Part shown: positions 1 to 9,430 of the stretch, piece by piece | Numbering within the stretch: position 1 is the stretch's first letter | How the letters are laid out: every line of letters begins with the position of its first letter | Source of the DNA: an uncultured Opitutia bacterium | Lineage (GTDB): Bacteria > Verrucomicrobiota > Verrucomicrobiia > Opitutales > Opitutaceae | NCBI GenBank assembly: GCA_903881475.1 | Contig: CAIRTK010000015.1 | Span: 1-64,000 of the forward strand | Reading direction: 5' to 3' | DNA length: 64,000 nucleotides | Made by a program: the position numbers and the translations under genes | The notes under the pieces: generated by a model | What the model saw: the letters and a program-made list of their open reading frames with translations, nothing else | Told to the model about the DNA's origin: nothing | The model's database searches: none

Positions 1-6
1 AGCCGC

Positions 7-62
7 GTAGCGCAGGCATCCTGCCTGCTCCGGATCTGATGCAGGCAGGATGCCTGCGCTAC
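7..62. repeat. Perfect inverted repeat / hairpin (22-bp arms, 12-nt loop)
   Basis: gtagcgcaggcatcctgcctgc (7-28) is the exact reverse complement of gcaggcaggatgcctgcgctac (41-62). Confidence 0.9.
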
Positions 63-249
63 CTCAACCCCGGCTCATCCGGCTTGTCGGCCGTAGCCAT
101 GGCGAAAGCCGAAGGATTCGCGCTGCACTTCAATGCGGGGTGAGGGCACCCCGCCCACATTCGATCCCGCGAAGAGGCGCGGCCAGCAAACAGCCCGCCC
201 GCCCAGCGCGCTCTTGCCTGCCTCCTCCCGGACCCTACCTTGCCTGGTC

Positions 250-1044
250 ATGGCTGCGCCCTCACTCTACGAGCAACTCGTCGCGCTGGAAAGCAGCGGC
301 ACCGCCGTTGTGCTCGTGATCCTCGCCGACGCCCTCGGCAGCACGCCACAAGAGACGGGAGCCAAGATGCTCGTCACCCCGGCCGGCCTTTACGCAGGCA
401 CCGTCGGTGGCGGCAAGATCGAGGCCAAGGCGCTCGCGCTCGCGCAGGAGTTGCTCGCGGCCGGCGCGGCGGCGCCACGGTTCGTCACCTGGACGCTCAA
501 GGGCGATGTCGGCATGACCTGCGGCGGCTCCGTGAAGCTTTATTTCGAGCCGCATCCGGCCGGCGGCGACGGCGCGGCGTGGCCCATCTGGATTTTCGGC
601 GCCGGCCACGTGGTCCAGGCGCTGGTCCCCGTGCTGGCCCCGCTGGAGTGCCAGCTCACGGTAGTGGATCCCCGCCGCGAGTGGCTCGACCGGCTGCCGC
701 GCGCCGACCGCACCCGCTATCTTCAGTCCGACCAGCCCGAGTCGCTCGTGCCCCAGATTCCCGACCATGCGTTTGTGCTCTGCCTGACCAAGGGCCACGC
801 CACCGACCGGCCCGTGCTGCAGCGCGCGCTGGCCACGCGGAATTTTCCGTACGTCGGCGTGATCGGCAGCGACGCAAAGGCCGAGGTGCTCCGCCGCGAA
901 ATGATCGCGGACGGCTTGCCCGCGGAACGCGCCCGCCAGTTCCACTGCCCCATCGGCCTGCCCTTCGGCTCCAACCAGCCGCGCGAAATCGCCCTGAGCA
1001 TTGCGGCGCAACTGCTCACGGAGCGCGATCGGTTGAAACACTGA
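250..1044 (+). CDS. xdhC: XdhC/CoxI family xanthine dehydrogenase accessory protein
   Basis: MAAPSLYEQLVALESSGTAVVLVILADALGSTPQETGAKMLV...TVGGGKIEA...; adjacent to xanthine dehydrogenase; ATG at 250 in frame with the listed 133..1044 ORF. Confidence 0.85.
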   Translation: MAAPSLYEQLVALESSGTAVVLVILADALGSTPQETGAKMLVTPAGLYAGTVGGGKIEAKALALAQELLAAGAAAPRFVTWTLKGDVGMTCGGSVKLYFEPHPAGGDGAAWPIWIFGAGHVVQALVPVLAPLECQLTVVDPRREWLDRLPRADRTRYLQSDQPESLVPQIPDHAFVLCLTKGHATDRPVLQRALATRNFPYVGVIGSDAKAEVLRREMIADGLPAERARQFHCPIGLPFGSNQPREIALSIAAQLLTERDRLKH

Positions 1045-1051
1045 AGGCGGG

Positions 1052-1179
1052 TTTCACCACGAAATACACGAACGACACCAAAGGAATGCCCTTGGTCGGT
1101 GATAAATTGCTGAGGCACGCACCAAAGTCCGGATTTCCGACTTCAGCTTTTTGTGTGCTTCGTGTGTTTCGTGGTGAAA
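1052..1179. repeat. Dispersed hairpin repeat family B, copy 1
   Basis: tttcaccacgaaatacacgaa ... ttcgtgtgtttcgtggtgaaa; similar pairs at 8667-8742 and 16544-16672. Confidence 0.8.
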
Positions 1180-1182
1180 TTC

Positions 1183-4100
1183 CTACCCCTTCACCCTCGC
1201 CTCAATCGCCGTGAAGATCGCCTCGCCGGTCGCAGGCGACGCCAGCCGCACCTCGCCGCCGGCCGGACCGAACGCCGCCACCGCATCCCTGATCGCCTCG
1301 CGCACGGAGAACGCCAGCATCAGCGGCGGTTCGCCCACGGCCTTGCTGCCGTGGATCGTGTTCGCCTGTTTCGCGTTGGCCAGCAGCGTGACATTGAACT
1401 CCACCGGCGCATCGCTGAACGCCGGGATCTGGTACGTGCTCGCACTGTGCGTCAGCAGCCGGCCGGCCTTATCCCATTTCAATTCCTCGCGCGTCAGCCA
1501 GCCCAGCCCCTGCACGAAGCCGCCCTCGATCTGCCCGCGGTCCACGCTGGGATTCAGCGAGTCGCCCACGTCGTGCACGATGTCCACCCGCCGCACGCGG
1601 TGCATGCCGTTGAAGCCGTCCACCTCCACTTCGGCCACCGCCGCCCCACAGGCAAAGTAGTGAAAGGGATGCCCCGTGCTCGTGGTCCAGTCCCACTTGA
1701 TGCCGGGCGTCCGGTAATAGCCGGCGGCCGACAGGCTCACCCGCGTCAGGTGCGCGTGGCCGCAGACCTTGCCAAACGGCACCTTGTTATTCTGGTTTCC
1801 ACGCTCGCTGGCGCAGCCATGGACGAATTCGACGCGATCCGGCGCGATGCCGAGCAGTTCCCCGGCGACGCCCGCCAGCCGTTCCCGCAGCGTGACGCAC
1901 GCCGCGGCCACTGCCGCGCCATTGAGGTCCGCGCCCGATGACGCCGCTGTCGCCGAGGTGTTCGGCACCTTGTCGGTGCTCGTGGTCATCAGGCGGATAT
2001 TTTCCGCTGGCAAGCCCAGCTCGCGCATTACGACGCCCAGCATCTTGGTGTGCAGGCCCTGGCCCATCTCGGTGCCGCCATGGTTCACCTGCACGCTGCC
2101 GTCGGTGTAAATCACCACGTAGGCGCCGGCCTGGTTGTTCTGCGACAGCGTGAACGAAATGCCGAACTTTACCGGCGTGACCGCCAACCCGCGCTTCATG
2201 TGCGGATGCGTGCGGTTCCACGCCTCAACCTCGGCGCGGCGCTCGGCGAACTGTGCCTTTGCCAGGACCTGCCGCCAGATGTCCTGGATGCGATTGTCGC
2301 CGATGTCCTCGCGGTAGTGCGTCCGGTTGGTCTCGCCGGTGCCGTGGTAAAGGTTGCGCTCGCGGACCACCTCCGGCCGCAGGCCGAGCCGGCGCGCGAT
2401 GCGGTCCACAATTTCCTCGATCACGATCATGCCCTGCGGTCCGCCAAAGCCGCGGAACGCGGTGTGCGACGTCGCGTTGGTCTTCGCCACACGGCCGCTG
2501 ACGTGCACGGCCGGGATGTAGTAGGCATTGTCGAGGTGAAAGAGCGCGCGGTCGTTGATCGGGGTCGAGAGGTCCAGCGACCAGCCGCCGTCCGACACCA
2601 GCTCCGCCTGCAGCGCGAGCAACCGGCCCTCGCGGTCGTGGCCCACGGCGAACTTCGCCTGGAACGGATGCCGCTTGCCCGTCAGCTTCATGTCGAGGTC
2701 GCGGTCGAGCTGCACGTGTACCGGCCGGCCGGCCTTCACGGCCGCGAGCGCCACCAGCGCGGCGAAGGCGTTGCCCTGCGTCTCCTTGCCGCCGAAACCG
2801 CCGCCCATGCGGGGCGCCTGTACCACGACCTTGTGCCGCGGCCGGTGCAGCACCTCGGCTACGATCGCCTGGATTTCCGACGGATGCTGCGTGGAGGAAT
2901 TGACCGTAATCGTGCCATCCTCACCCGGCTCGGCCCAGGCCGCCTGCGTCTCCAGGTAGAAATGCTCCTGTCCGCCGTAGGCGAACTCACCCTGGATTTT
3001 CAGCGGGGCCGCCGCCAGCGCCGCCGCGCAATCGCCGCGGGTCAGGGTATGCGGCTCGGTGTGATAGCTGTCCTGCGCGATCGCCGCCGGCAAGCCGACG
3101 ATGGCCGGCAGCGGCTCGTAGTCCACCTCGACCAGGGCCGCGGCCGCGCGGCAGATGGCCGGCGTCTCGCCCACGACCCAGGCCACGATCTGCCCGTGAT
3201 AGGAAATTTCCTTGTCCGCCAGCAGCGGTTCGTCGTGCCGCACCGGGCCGGTGTTGTTCTCGCCGGGAATATCCTCCGCCAGCAGCACGCAGGCGACGCC
3301 CGCCAGCCGGCGCGCGGCCGTGGCGTCGCGCCGCAGGATCTTCGCCCGGGCATGCGGCGCACAAACCGGCCAGCATTCGAGCATCCGGCGGCGCAGCGCC
3401 GTGTCGTCCACGTACATCGCCCGGCCAGTCACATGCCCCACGGCACTCTCGTGCCCGAGGGCGCGTGAGGCGTCGGGCACGGACCATTTGTCATCGCGGG
3501 CAAACCCGAGATTGGCGTCCTGCGCCTCACTCTGCTCGCCCGACACAAATTTCTCCCAGAGGCTGACGACCAGACCACGCCGGTAGTCGGCGCCACCGCG
3601 CGCATCGTCGATGGGCTGGTATTCGTCGCGGAGAATCGCCGCCACCTCACCGGCCGCATCCGCCAATATCCGTCCCTCCAGCGCCGCCTCGGCTTGGCGC
3701 GCGCGGCCGGGCATCGCCGCCACGCCGCCATAGGCGATGCGCGCCCGGCGGACGATGCCGGCCGCATCCGTGTCCACGCAGAACGCGCCGGCCACGATGC
3801 TGATGTCGAGTTCCCGCCGCTTGGAGACCTTCAGAAAATCCGCCCGGCGCGTCAACTGGCCGTCGAAGCGCGGCACCACGACCTCGCGCATCACCTCGTC
3901 CGGCCGGAGCACCGTCTGACGGTAGCCCGTGAAAAAGTCCGCCAGGGGCACTGTGCGTTCGCCCGCGGCCGAGGCCAGCACCACGCTGGCGTCGAGCGTG
4001 AGCAGCACGGGCGCGCTGTCCCCGATCGGCGAGGCCGTCACCAGGTTGCCGCCCAGCGTGGCCCGGTTGCGGATCTGCCGCGCCGCGAAGACCCGCAGCA

Positions 4101-4959
4101 TCTTCGCCACCGCGGGAAATTCCCCGTCCAGCGCCTCCTCGATGCAGGTCAGCGTGGCCGCCGCCCCGAGGTGCCAGGCCGCATCGGTCTTGGCGATGCG
4201 GGTCAGCTCGGGCACGGCTTCGGTCGAGATCAGCCGGGGGAACGCCTTGAATTTCTTGTTCAGCTCCACGCCGATCTCGGTCGCGCCCGCCACCAGCCGC
4301 GCGTCGGGATGCGCCTGCTTCAGCGCCAATAAATCAGCCAGCGAGGTCGGGCGGAAGAAACGCTCCGTCCCCGCGGCGTAGGCCAGCGCCTCGGCCGGCG
4401 CGAGCGGTGACCCGAGCCGTTCCTTGAATTCGTCCGTGCCGACCACGGGCTGCGGCGCCAGCACGGCGGTCGCAGCGTCGCGGATCGCCCGGTAGCCGGT
4501 GCAGCGACAGAGATTGCCGCAAAGCTGGTCGCTGATCTGCCACGGCTCGCGGCAGCCGTCGCGGTAGTAGGCCTCGAAGAGCGAGACGACAAAGCCCGGC
4601 GTACAATAGCCACATTGCGAGCCGTAGTGGTCGACCATGCAGCTCTGCACGGGGTGCAGCTTGTCGCCGGCGGCCAGGCCCTCGACCGTCACGATCTCGC
4701 GGCCGGCGAACATCGGCACGAGCGCGATGCAGCTGTTGATGGTGCGGTAGGTCGTCTTGCCCGCCGCATCGCGATCCACCAGCGCCACCGAGCAGGCGCC
4801 GCAGTCGCCCTCGGCGCACCCCTGCTTGCTGCCGGTCAGCCCGTGGGTCCGGAGGTAGTCGAGCAGCGTGGTCGTCGGCGCCACCCCCGCCACGTTCACC
4901 GGCCGGCCGTTCAGCGTAAAGGTGAACTGGGTCGCAGGAGCTGCGTCAGAGGGCGGCAC
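1183..4959 (-). CDS. Xanthine dehydrogenase, single-chain fusion of 2Fe-2S, FAD and molybdopterin-binding domains
   Basis: CAEGDCGACSVAL, CGYCTPGFVVSL, CGNLCRCTGYRAI (2Fe-2S domains), ATLGGNLVTASPIGDSAPVLL (FAD), RMGGGFGGKETQ and GGTEMGQGLHTK (Moco) in one ORF. ORF extends to ATG 5013; GTG at 4959 gives less overlap with allE. Confidence 0.9.
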   Translation of the reverse strand: MPPSDAAPATQFTFTLNGRPVNVAGVAPTTTLLDYLRTHGLTGSKQGCAEGDCGACSVALVDRDAAGKTTYRTINSCIALVPMFAGREIVTVEGLAAGDKLHPVQSCMVDHYGSQCGYCTPGFVVSLFEAYYRDGCREPWQISDQLCGNLCRCTGYRAIRDAATAVLAPQPVVGTDEFKERLGSPLAPAEALAYAAGTERFFRPTSLADLLALKQAHPDARLVAGATEIGVELNKKFKAFPRLISTEAVPELTRIAKTDAAWHLGAAATLTCIEEALDGEFPAVAKMLRVFAARQIRNRATLGGNLVTASPIGDSAPVLLTLDASVVLASAAGERTVPLADFFTGYRQTVLRPDEVMREVVVPRFDGQLTRRADFLKVSKRRELDISIVAGAFCVDTDAAGIVRRARIAYGGVAAMPGRARQAEAALEGRILADAAGEVAAILRDEYQPIDDARGGADYRRGLVVSLWEKFVSGEQSEAQDANLGFARDDKWSVPDASRALGHESAVGHVTGRAMYVDDTALRRRMLECWPVCAPHARAKILRRDATAARRLAGVACVLLAEDIPGENNTGPVRHDEPLLADKEISYHGQIVAWVVGETPAICRAAAALVEVDYEPLPAIVGLPAAIAQDSYHTEPHTLTRGDCAAALAAAPLKIQGEFAYGGQEHFYLETQAAWAEPGEDGTITVNSSTQHPSEIQAIVAEVLHRPRHKVVVQAPRMGGGFGGKETQGNAFAALVALAAVKAGRPVHVQLDRDLDMKLTGKRHPFQAKFAVGHDREGRLLALQAELVSDGGWSLDLSTPINDRALFHLDNAYYIPAVHVSGRVAKTNATSHTAFRGFGGPQGMIVIEEIVDRIARRLGLRPEVVRERNLYHGTGETNRTHYREDIGDNRIQDIWRQVLAKAQFAERRAEVEAWNRTHPHMKRGLAVTPVKFGISFTLSQNNQAGAYVVIYTDGSVQVNHGGTEMGQGLHTKMLGVVMRELGLPAENIRLMTTSTDKVPNTSATAASSGADLNGAAVAAACVTLRERLAGVAGELLGIAPDRVEFVHGCASERGNQNNKVPFGKVCGHAHLTRVSLSAAGYYRTPGIKWDWTTSTGHPFHYFACGAAVAEVEVDGFNGMHRVRRVDIVHDVGDSLNPSVDRGQIEGGFVQGLGWLTREELKWDKAGRLLTHSASTYQIPAFSDAPVEFNVTLLANAKQANTIHGSKAVGEPPLMLAFSVREAIRDAVAAFGPAGGEVRLASPATGEAIFTAIEARVKG

Positions 4960-5689
4960 GGTTGACGTCTTTATAATAAAGATAGGAAGCAGGAGTCTTG
5001 CCCATCGCAACAAACCACTGCGGACAGAACGGCCCCATCCAGATCACGTCGCCCTGCTCGACCGGGTACCAGGAGTCCTCGAGCCGGTACACGCCCTGGC
5101 CGCCGAGCATGATGAGCCCGTGCTCCATCACATGGATCTCGACAAACGGCAGGTGGCCGCCGGGCTGGTAGGCGAACACGTTCACCGCCAGGTCGAAGGC
5201 CGGCGAATCCGGCAGGAGCACCTGCAGGTTTGCCGCCGGGTCGCCGAGGAACGGCGTGCCGGGCACGAGGGCGGAATCGGCAATGATCGCCGCCGGCGCG
5301 GGCGTGCCGGCGAGCGGCACGTATTTTTTCTGGAAAAGCGTCACCCGCGTGTCGGGCGCCACGTCGGTCAGGCTCCAGGCCGAACCGGCCGGGGCATAGA
5401 AATACCAGCCGGCGGACACCTTCCCCTTCTGCGCGCCGATGCTGACCGTGGCGGCACCGCCGTGAAGATAACCAAAGGTCTGGCCGGCACCGGCGGGCAG
5501 CACCGCCTGACCACCCGCCTGGAACGTCACGAGCAGCTGGGCGAACTTCGCGCCCATCGCCTCGTTGATCAGCACCACGGCAGTCGCGCCGGTGATGCCG
5601 GGCACGGCACTCCCGACGTGGTTGTGGGGCGTGAGCAGGGCGTGCCGGGCGGCAACGCGGGCGCGGGTGTGACCGAAGAGTTCAGGCAT
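4946..5689 (-). CDS. allE: (S)-ureidoglycine aminohydrolase (bicupin)
   Basis: MPELFGHTRARVAARHALLTPHNHVGSAVPG...FVEIHVMEHGLIMLGGQGVYRLEDSWYPVEQGDVIWMGPFCPQWF; flanked by allB. Confidence 0.88.
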   Translation of the reverse strand: MPELFGHTRARVAARHALLTPHNHVGSAVPGITGATAVVLINEAMGAKFAQLLVTFQAGGQAVLPAGAGQTFGYLHGGAATVSIGAQKGKVSAGWYFYAPAGSAWSLTDVAPDTRVTLFQKKYVPLAGTPAPAAIIADSALVPGTPFLGDPAANLQVLLPDSPAFDLAVNVFAYQPGGHLPFVEIHVMEHGLIMLGGQGVYRLEDSWYPVEQGDVIWMGPFCPQWFVAMGKTPASYLYYKDVNRAAL

Positions 5690-5694
5690 GGGAG

Positions 5695-7056
5695 TCAGGT
5701 TTGTGGCGGGATGAACCTACCCCGCGGCGCACCGGATGCAATCCGTCCTTCACTCCAAACGGTGCGGCCCCGCACCACGGTGCGCCGCACCTGCACCGTG
5801 GATTGCCGGCCATCGTAGGGCCCCTGGCGGTGGCGATAGAGCAGTTCGCCGTTCGTGAGGGCACGGGGCTGATTCAAGGCGACCAGGCTGAAATCCGCGT
5901 CATAGCCCTCGGCCAGCCAGCCCTTGCGCGCCAACTTGAACCGGCGGGCCACATTCGCCGCCAGCAGGCCGGCCAGCCGCGGGAGTGCGCCGGAATCGCG
6001 GGCGAGAGCCTCGCTGAGCAGCAGCGGAAACCCGTGCTGGCAACCCGAGATGCCGCCCCAGATCGCGAAGAAATCCGCCGCCGTTTTCATGCCGGGCGGA
6101 GCGGGCGAATGATCCGACCCGATCGTGTCGACGCCTCCGGAGTCCACTGCGCGCCACAGGCCGTGGCGGGCGGCGTCCGGACGCAGCGGCGGCGTGCACT
6201 TCGCCACCGCGCCCTGCCGGATCACGTCATTCTCCGTCAGCAGCAGGTAATGCGGGCAGGTTTCCGCGGTCACATTCACACCGCGTTTCTTTGCGTCAGC
6301 GATGAGCGCGAGGCCTTCCGGCGAACTCACATGAACCACATGCAGCGCACAGCCGGTCTCGCCCGCAATGTCGGTCGCCGTGCGGATGGCGGCGAGTTCG
6401 ACCCCGACCGGCCGTGTCGCCAGCCAGGAACGCGGATCCGTCGCGCCGCCCGCCCGCGCCGCGGCGGTGAGCTGCTGGGCCATGGCGTCGTCCTCGGCAT
6501 GCACGGCGACCAGCAGGCCCAGTTCGGCGGCGCGTTTCATCCCGGCCCGCAGCGTGGCCGCATCGGTCACGCCGGGAAACTCGTCGATGCCGCTCCCGCA
6601 CATGAAGGCCTTCAGGCCGATCGCCCCGGCGTCGCGCAATCCGGCGAGCTCGCCGAGATTGCCCGGGACGAGTCCGCCCCAGAGGGAAAAATCCAGCACC
6701 GACTTCTGCTCCGCCAGCCGGCGTTTCGCGGCGAAGCGCTCGGCGTCGATGACCGGCGGCGAGGAGTTGAGCGGCATGTCGCAGAACCACGCGCCGCCAC
6801 CCGCCGCCAGCGCGGCCGGCCCGCTCGCGAGGCCCTCCCACTCCGTCCGGCCCGGTTCGTTGAAATGCACGTGCGCATCCAGGATGCCGGGAAAAACGTG
6901 CAGGCCCGTCGCATCGATTTCCTCGGTGGCCGAGTCCGTGAGGGACGGAGCCCGCCGGACGATGACCCCGTCGGCGATGCCGAGATCCGCCCGGATCACA
7001 CCCTCGGGGGTGACCACCGCTCCGCCACGGATGACAAGGTCCAGCCGGTTAGTCAT
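5695..7056 (-). CDS. allB: Allantoinase
   Basis: GLHVFPGILDAHVHFNEPGRTEWEG, VTAETCPHYLLL, GSDHSPAPPGMK; cyclic amidohydrolase signatures. Confidence 0.92.
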   Translation of the reverse strand: MTNRLDLVIRGGAVVTPEGVIRADLGIADGVIVRRAPSLTDSATEEIDATGLHVFPGILDAHVHFNEPGRTEWEGLASGPAALAAGGGAWFCDMPLNSSPPVIDAERFAAKRRLAEQKSVLDFSLWGGLVPGNLGELAGLRDAGAIGLKAFMCGSGIDEFPGVTDAATLRAGMKRAAELGLLVAVHAEDDAMAQQLTAAARAGGATDPRSWLATRPVGVELAAIRTATDIAGETGCALHVVHVSSPEGLALIADAKKRGVNVTAETCPHYLLLTENDVIRQGAVAKCTPPLRPDAARHGLWRAVDSGGVDTIGSDHSPAPPGMKTAADFFAIWGGISGCQHGFPLLLSEALARDSGALPRLAGLLAANVARRFKLARKGWLAEGYDADFSLVALNQPRALTNGELLYRHRQGPYDGRQSTVQVRRTVVRGRTVWSEGRIASGAPRGRFIPPQT

Positions 7057-7068
7057 GGCATTTGGACA

Positions 7069-8307
7069 TCAGGGCTTTCCCGCCATGCCCGACAGAAAGT
7101 CATCCACCACCCGCAACGCGACCGCCAGGTCCTTGGGTGACGCATATTCATCGGGGTGGTGGCTCAACCCATCGCGGCAGCGGACGAACAGCAGCGCGAC
7201 CGGCGTCAGGGCGGCCACGATCACCGCGTCGTGGCCTGCGCCGCTGACCAGGGAAAGGCTCCGGCCTTGGACCGTCCGGATACTGCGCGCCAGCCGGGCA
7301 GTCAGGGCAGGCGAACAAGGCGTGGCCGCGTGCTGCATGGTGGGCTGCCACTCGCAGACCAGCCGGCGGCGCCGGGCGAGGCGCTGCGCGTGACGGACCA
7401 GCCCGGCGAGCGCGGCGCGGCAGGCGGCGTCGTTGGGATGCCGCACATCCAGCGACACGGTCACCTCGCCGGGAATGACATTCGCCGCGCCGCCGGGCAC
7501 ATGGATCGTCCCGACCGTGGCGACCAGCCCCGGGCGGGCCCGGGCATAGGACTCGGCGAAAAGCACGAACTCAGAGGCGCCCGCGAGCGCGTCGCGCCGC
7601 AGGTTCATCGGCGTCGTGCCCGCATGGCCGGCCTTGCCCCGGAAGGTCAGCCGGCCGCGCGTCTGGCTGGCAATCGCCGAGACGACCCCGACCGCGAGTT
7701 TCTTCGCCTCCAGCACCGGGCCCTGCTCGATGTGCACCTCCACGTAGCCCAGCAGTTCGCGGGGGCGGTGAGCCGCCTTGGGCAGCGCGTAGTGCCGGCC
7801 CGCGTGGGACTCGATCACTTCCCGCAGGGTATGATTGCGGGAATCCCGCAACTTCAGGTCCGCCACGCGCAACCGGCCCGTGTAGGCCTTGCTGCCGATG
7901 TAGGCGCCGGCAAAGCGCACGGCCTCCTCCTCGGAAAAGCCGATGACCTCGACATGGAAGGGCAGGCTTTCGCCGCGCTGCCGCAGGGCTGCCAGCGCTA
8001 CGATCGGCAGCAGCACGCCGAGCGCGCCGTCGAACCGGCCGGCATTGCGCACCGTGTCGAGGTGCGAGCCGAACAGCAGTGTCTTCGCGCCGGGCGTCGG
8101 CGATTCCAGCCGGCCGATGAGATTGCCCGTGTCGTCCTCGCGCACCGTGAGACCCGCTTCGCGCATCCAGTCGCCGACCAGCAGGTTCGCCCGCTCCATC
8201 GCCGGGGAAAGAAAGGTCCGCGTGAGCCGGCCCGGCTCGTCCGTCACCCGTCCGAGCTCGTCGAGCATCCGGACGAGCCGTTGTGCGTGGTCATCCATGG
8301 ATCGCAT
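7069..8307 (-). CDS. allC: Allantoate amidohydrolase (M20-type Zn amidase)
   Basis: FGSHLDTVRNAGRFDGALGVL, EEEAVRFAGAYIGSKAYTG, EVHIEQGPVLE, GKAGHAGTTPMNLRRDAL. Start at 8307 gives an ATGA overlap with uraH; the longer listed ORF is spurious upstream. Confidence 0.88.
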   Translation of the reverse strand: MRSMDDHAQRLVRMLDELGRVTDEPGRLTRTFLSPAMERANLLVGDWMREAGLTVREDDTGNLIGRLESPTPGAKTLLFGSHLDTVRNAGRFDGALGVLLPIVALAALRQRGESLPFHVEVIGFSEEEAVRFAGAYIGSKAYTGRLRVADLKLRDSRNHTLREVIESHAGRHYALPKAAHRPRELLGYVEVHIEQGPVLEAKKLAVGVVSAIASQTRGRLTFRGKAGHAGTTPMNLRRDALAGASEFVLFAESYARARPGLVATVGTIHVPGGAANVIPGEVTVSLDVRHPNDAACRAALAGLVRHAQRLARRRRLVCEWQPTMQHAATPCSPALTARLARSIRTVQGRSLSLVSGAGHDAVIVAALTPVALLFVRCRDGLSHHPDEYASPKDLAVALRVVDDFLSGMAGKP

Positions 8308-8651
8308 CAGCTCCCGCGGTAGGTCTGGTAGGCCCACGGCGTGACCAGCAGGGGCACGTGGTAGCCGGCGGAGGCGTCCGTGATCACAAAGGCGACGGGC
8401 ACGCGGTCGAGGAAGGGGCAGTCGACCTGGCGGGCGGAAAAATAATCGCGGACAAAGAACACCAGCTCGTAGCGCCCCGCCGCCATGGCCGCGGCGTCGA
8501 GCAGCGGCGCATCCGTCCGGCCGTCGCTGTTCGTCGTCACGGCCCTGACCAGGCGCGCGGCCGCGTCGTGCGACCAGAGTTCGACCTTCATCCCGGCGGC
8601 GGGACGGCCGGTGGTGAGATCGAGGACATGGGTGCTGAGTTTTCCGGGCAT
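8307..8651 (-). CDS. uraH: 5-hydroxyisourate hydrolase
   Basis: MPGKLSTHVLDLTTGRPAAGM...AGYHVPLLVTPWAYQTYRGS; C-terminal YRGS typical of the transthyretin-like family. Confidence 0.93.
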   Translation of the reverse strand: MPGKLSTHVLDLTTGRPAAGMKVELWSHDAAARLVRAVTTNSDGRTDAPLLDAAAMAAGRYELVFFVRDYFSARQVDCPFLDRVPVAFVITDASAGYHVPLLVTPWAYQTYRGS

Positions 8652-8666
8652 GGGAATGAGGAGTAG

Positions 8667-8742
8667 CCACCACGAAATACACGAAACGCACGAAATGGGG
8701 AGGGGTTTTCTTGTTTAGTGTACTTCGTGTGTTTCGTGGTGG
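8667..8742. repeat. Dispersed hairpin repeat family B, copy 2
   Basis: ccaccacgaaatacacgaa ... ttcgtgtgtttcgtggtgg. Confidence 0.8.
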
Positions 8743-8745
8743 AGA

Positions 8746-9252
8746 TCAGGTTTTAAGCAGGTCCTGCAGGCGGAGCTGGGCGATCTTGCCGATTTCAGCG
8801 AGGGCGGCCGCGTGTTCCGTGACCGCATCGTGCGGCAGGCGGGCGTGCATCGCGGCCAGGATGGCGGACTTGGCGTTCAGCCGGGCGCAGATGATGAAAG
8901 GGAAGCCGAACTTCGCCTTGTAGGCGTCGTTGAGCCGCGTGAACTCCGCCAGCTCCGCGTCGGTGAGCTGGTCGAGCCCGGCGCTGGCCTGCTCGCGGTT
9001 GGACTCCGCCGTGAGCTTTTTCTGCTGTGCCAGCCGGCCGGCAAGGTCGGGATGCGCGCGGATCAGCGCGAGCTGTCGCTCCGGCGCGGCCGCGAGCATC
9101 GTACCACACAGCCCGGCGTGCAGGTGCGCGGCGTCGCGGAACGGACGGCGCGGCCAGGTCTCCTCCGCGACCCACGGCGAGTGCTCGAACAAATGGCCGA
9201 GCGCGGCGGTGAAGGCTGCGCGGTCGGCGGTGTTCAGGTCAGCGAGGGTCAT
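8746..9252 (-). CDS. uraD: 2-oxo-4-hydroxy-4-carboxy-5-ureidoimidazoline decarboxylase
   Basis: ...LIRAHPDLAGRLAQQKKLTAESNREQASAGLDQL...LNDAYKAKFGFPFIICAR; OHCU decarboxylase motifs. Confidence 0.92.
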   Translation of the reverse strand: MTLADLNTADRAAFTAALGHLFEHSPWVAEETWPRRPFRDAAHLHAGLCGTMLAAAPERQLALIRAHPDLAGRLAQQKKLTAESNREQASAGLDQLTDAELAEFTRLNDAYKAKFGFPFIICARLNAKSAILAAMHARLPHDAVTEHAAALAEIGKIAQLRLQDLLKT

Positions 9253-9294
9253 GCGTGGCGTGCGTCGTCAGCCGCGAGAGGTTCCGTCCCAGGC

Positions 9295-9413
9295 TTGTCA
9301 TTCTGAGCGCAGCGAAGTCTAGCCGCTTGGGGCTGGTTTGACATCCAGTGAGACTTCGCCGCGCGCTTCGATTACGTCCAAATGGATTCTTCACTTCGTT
9401 CAGAATGACAAAC
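9295..9413. repeat. Imperfect inverted repeat of the cattctgagcg/cgttcagaatg type
   Basis: ttgtcattctgagcgcagcgaag ... cttcacttcgttcagaatgacaa. Confidence 0.7.
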
Positions 9414-9430
9414 AAAGAGGGCACATTTGC

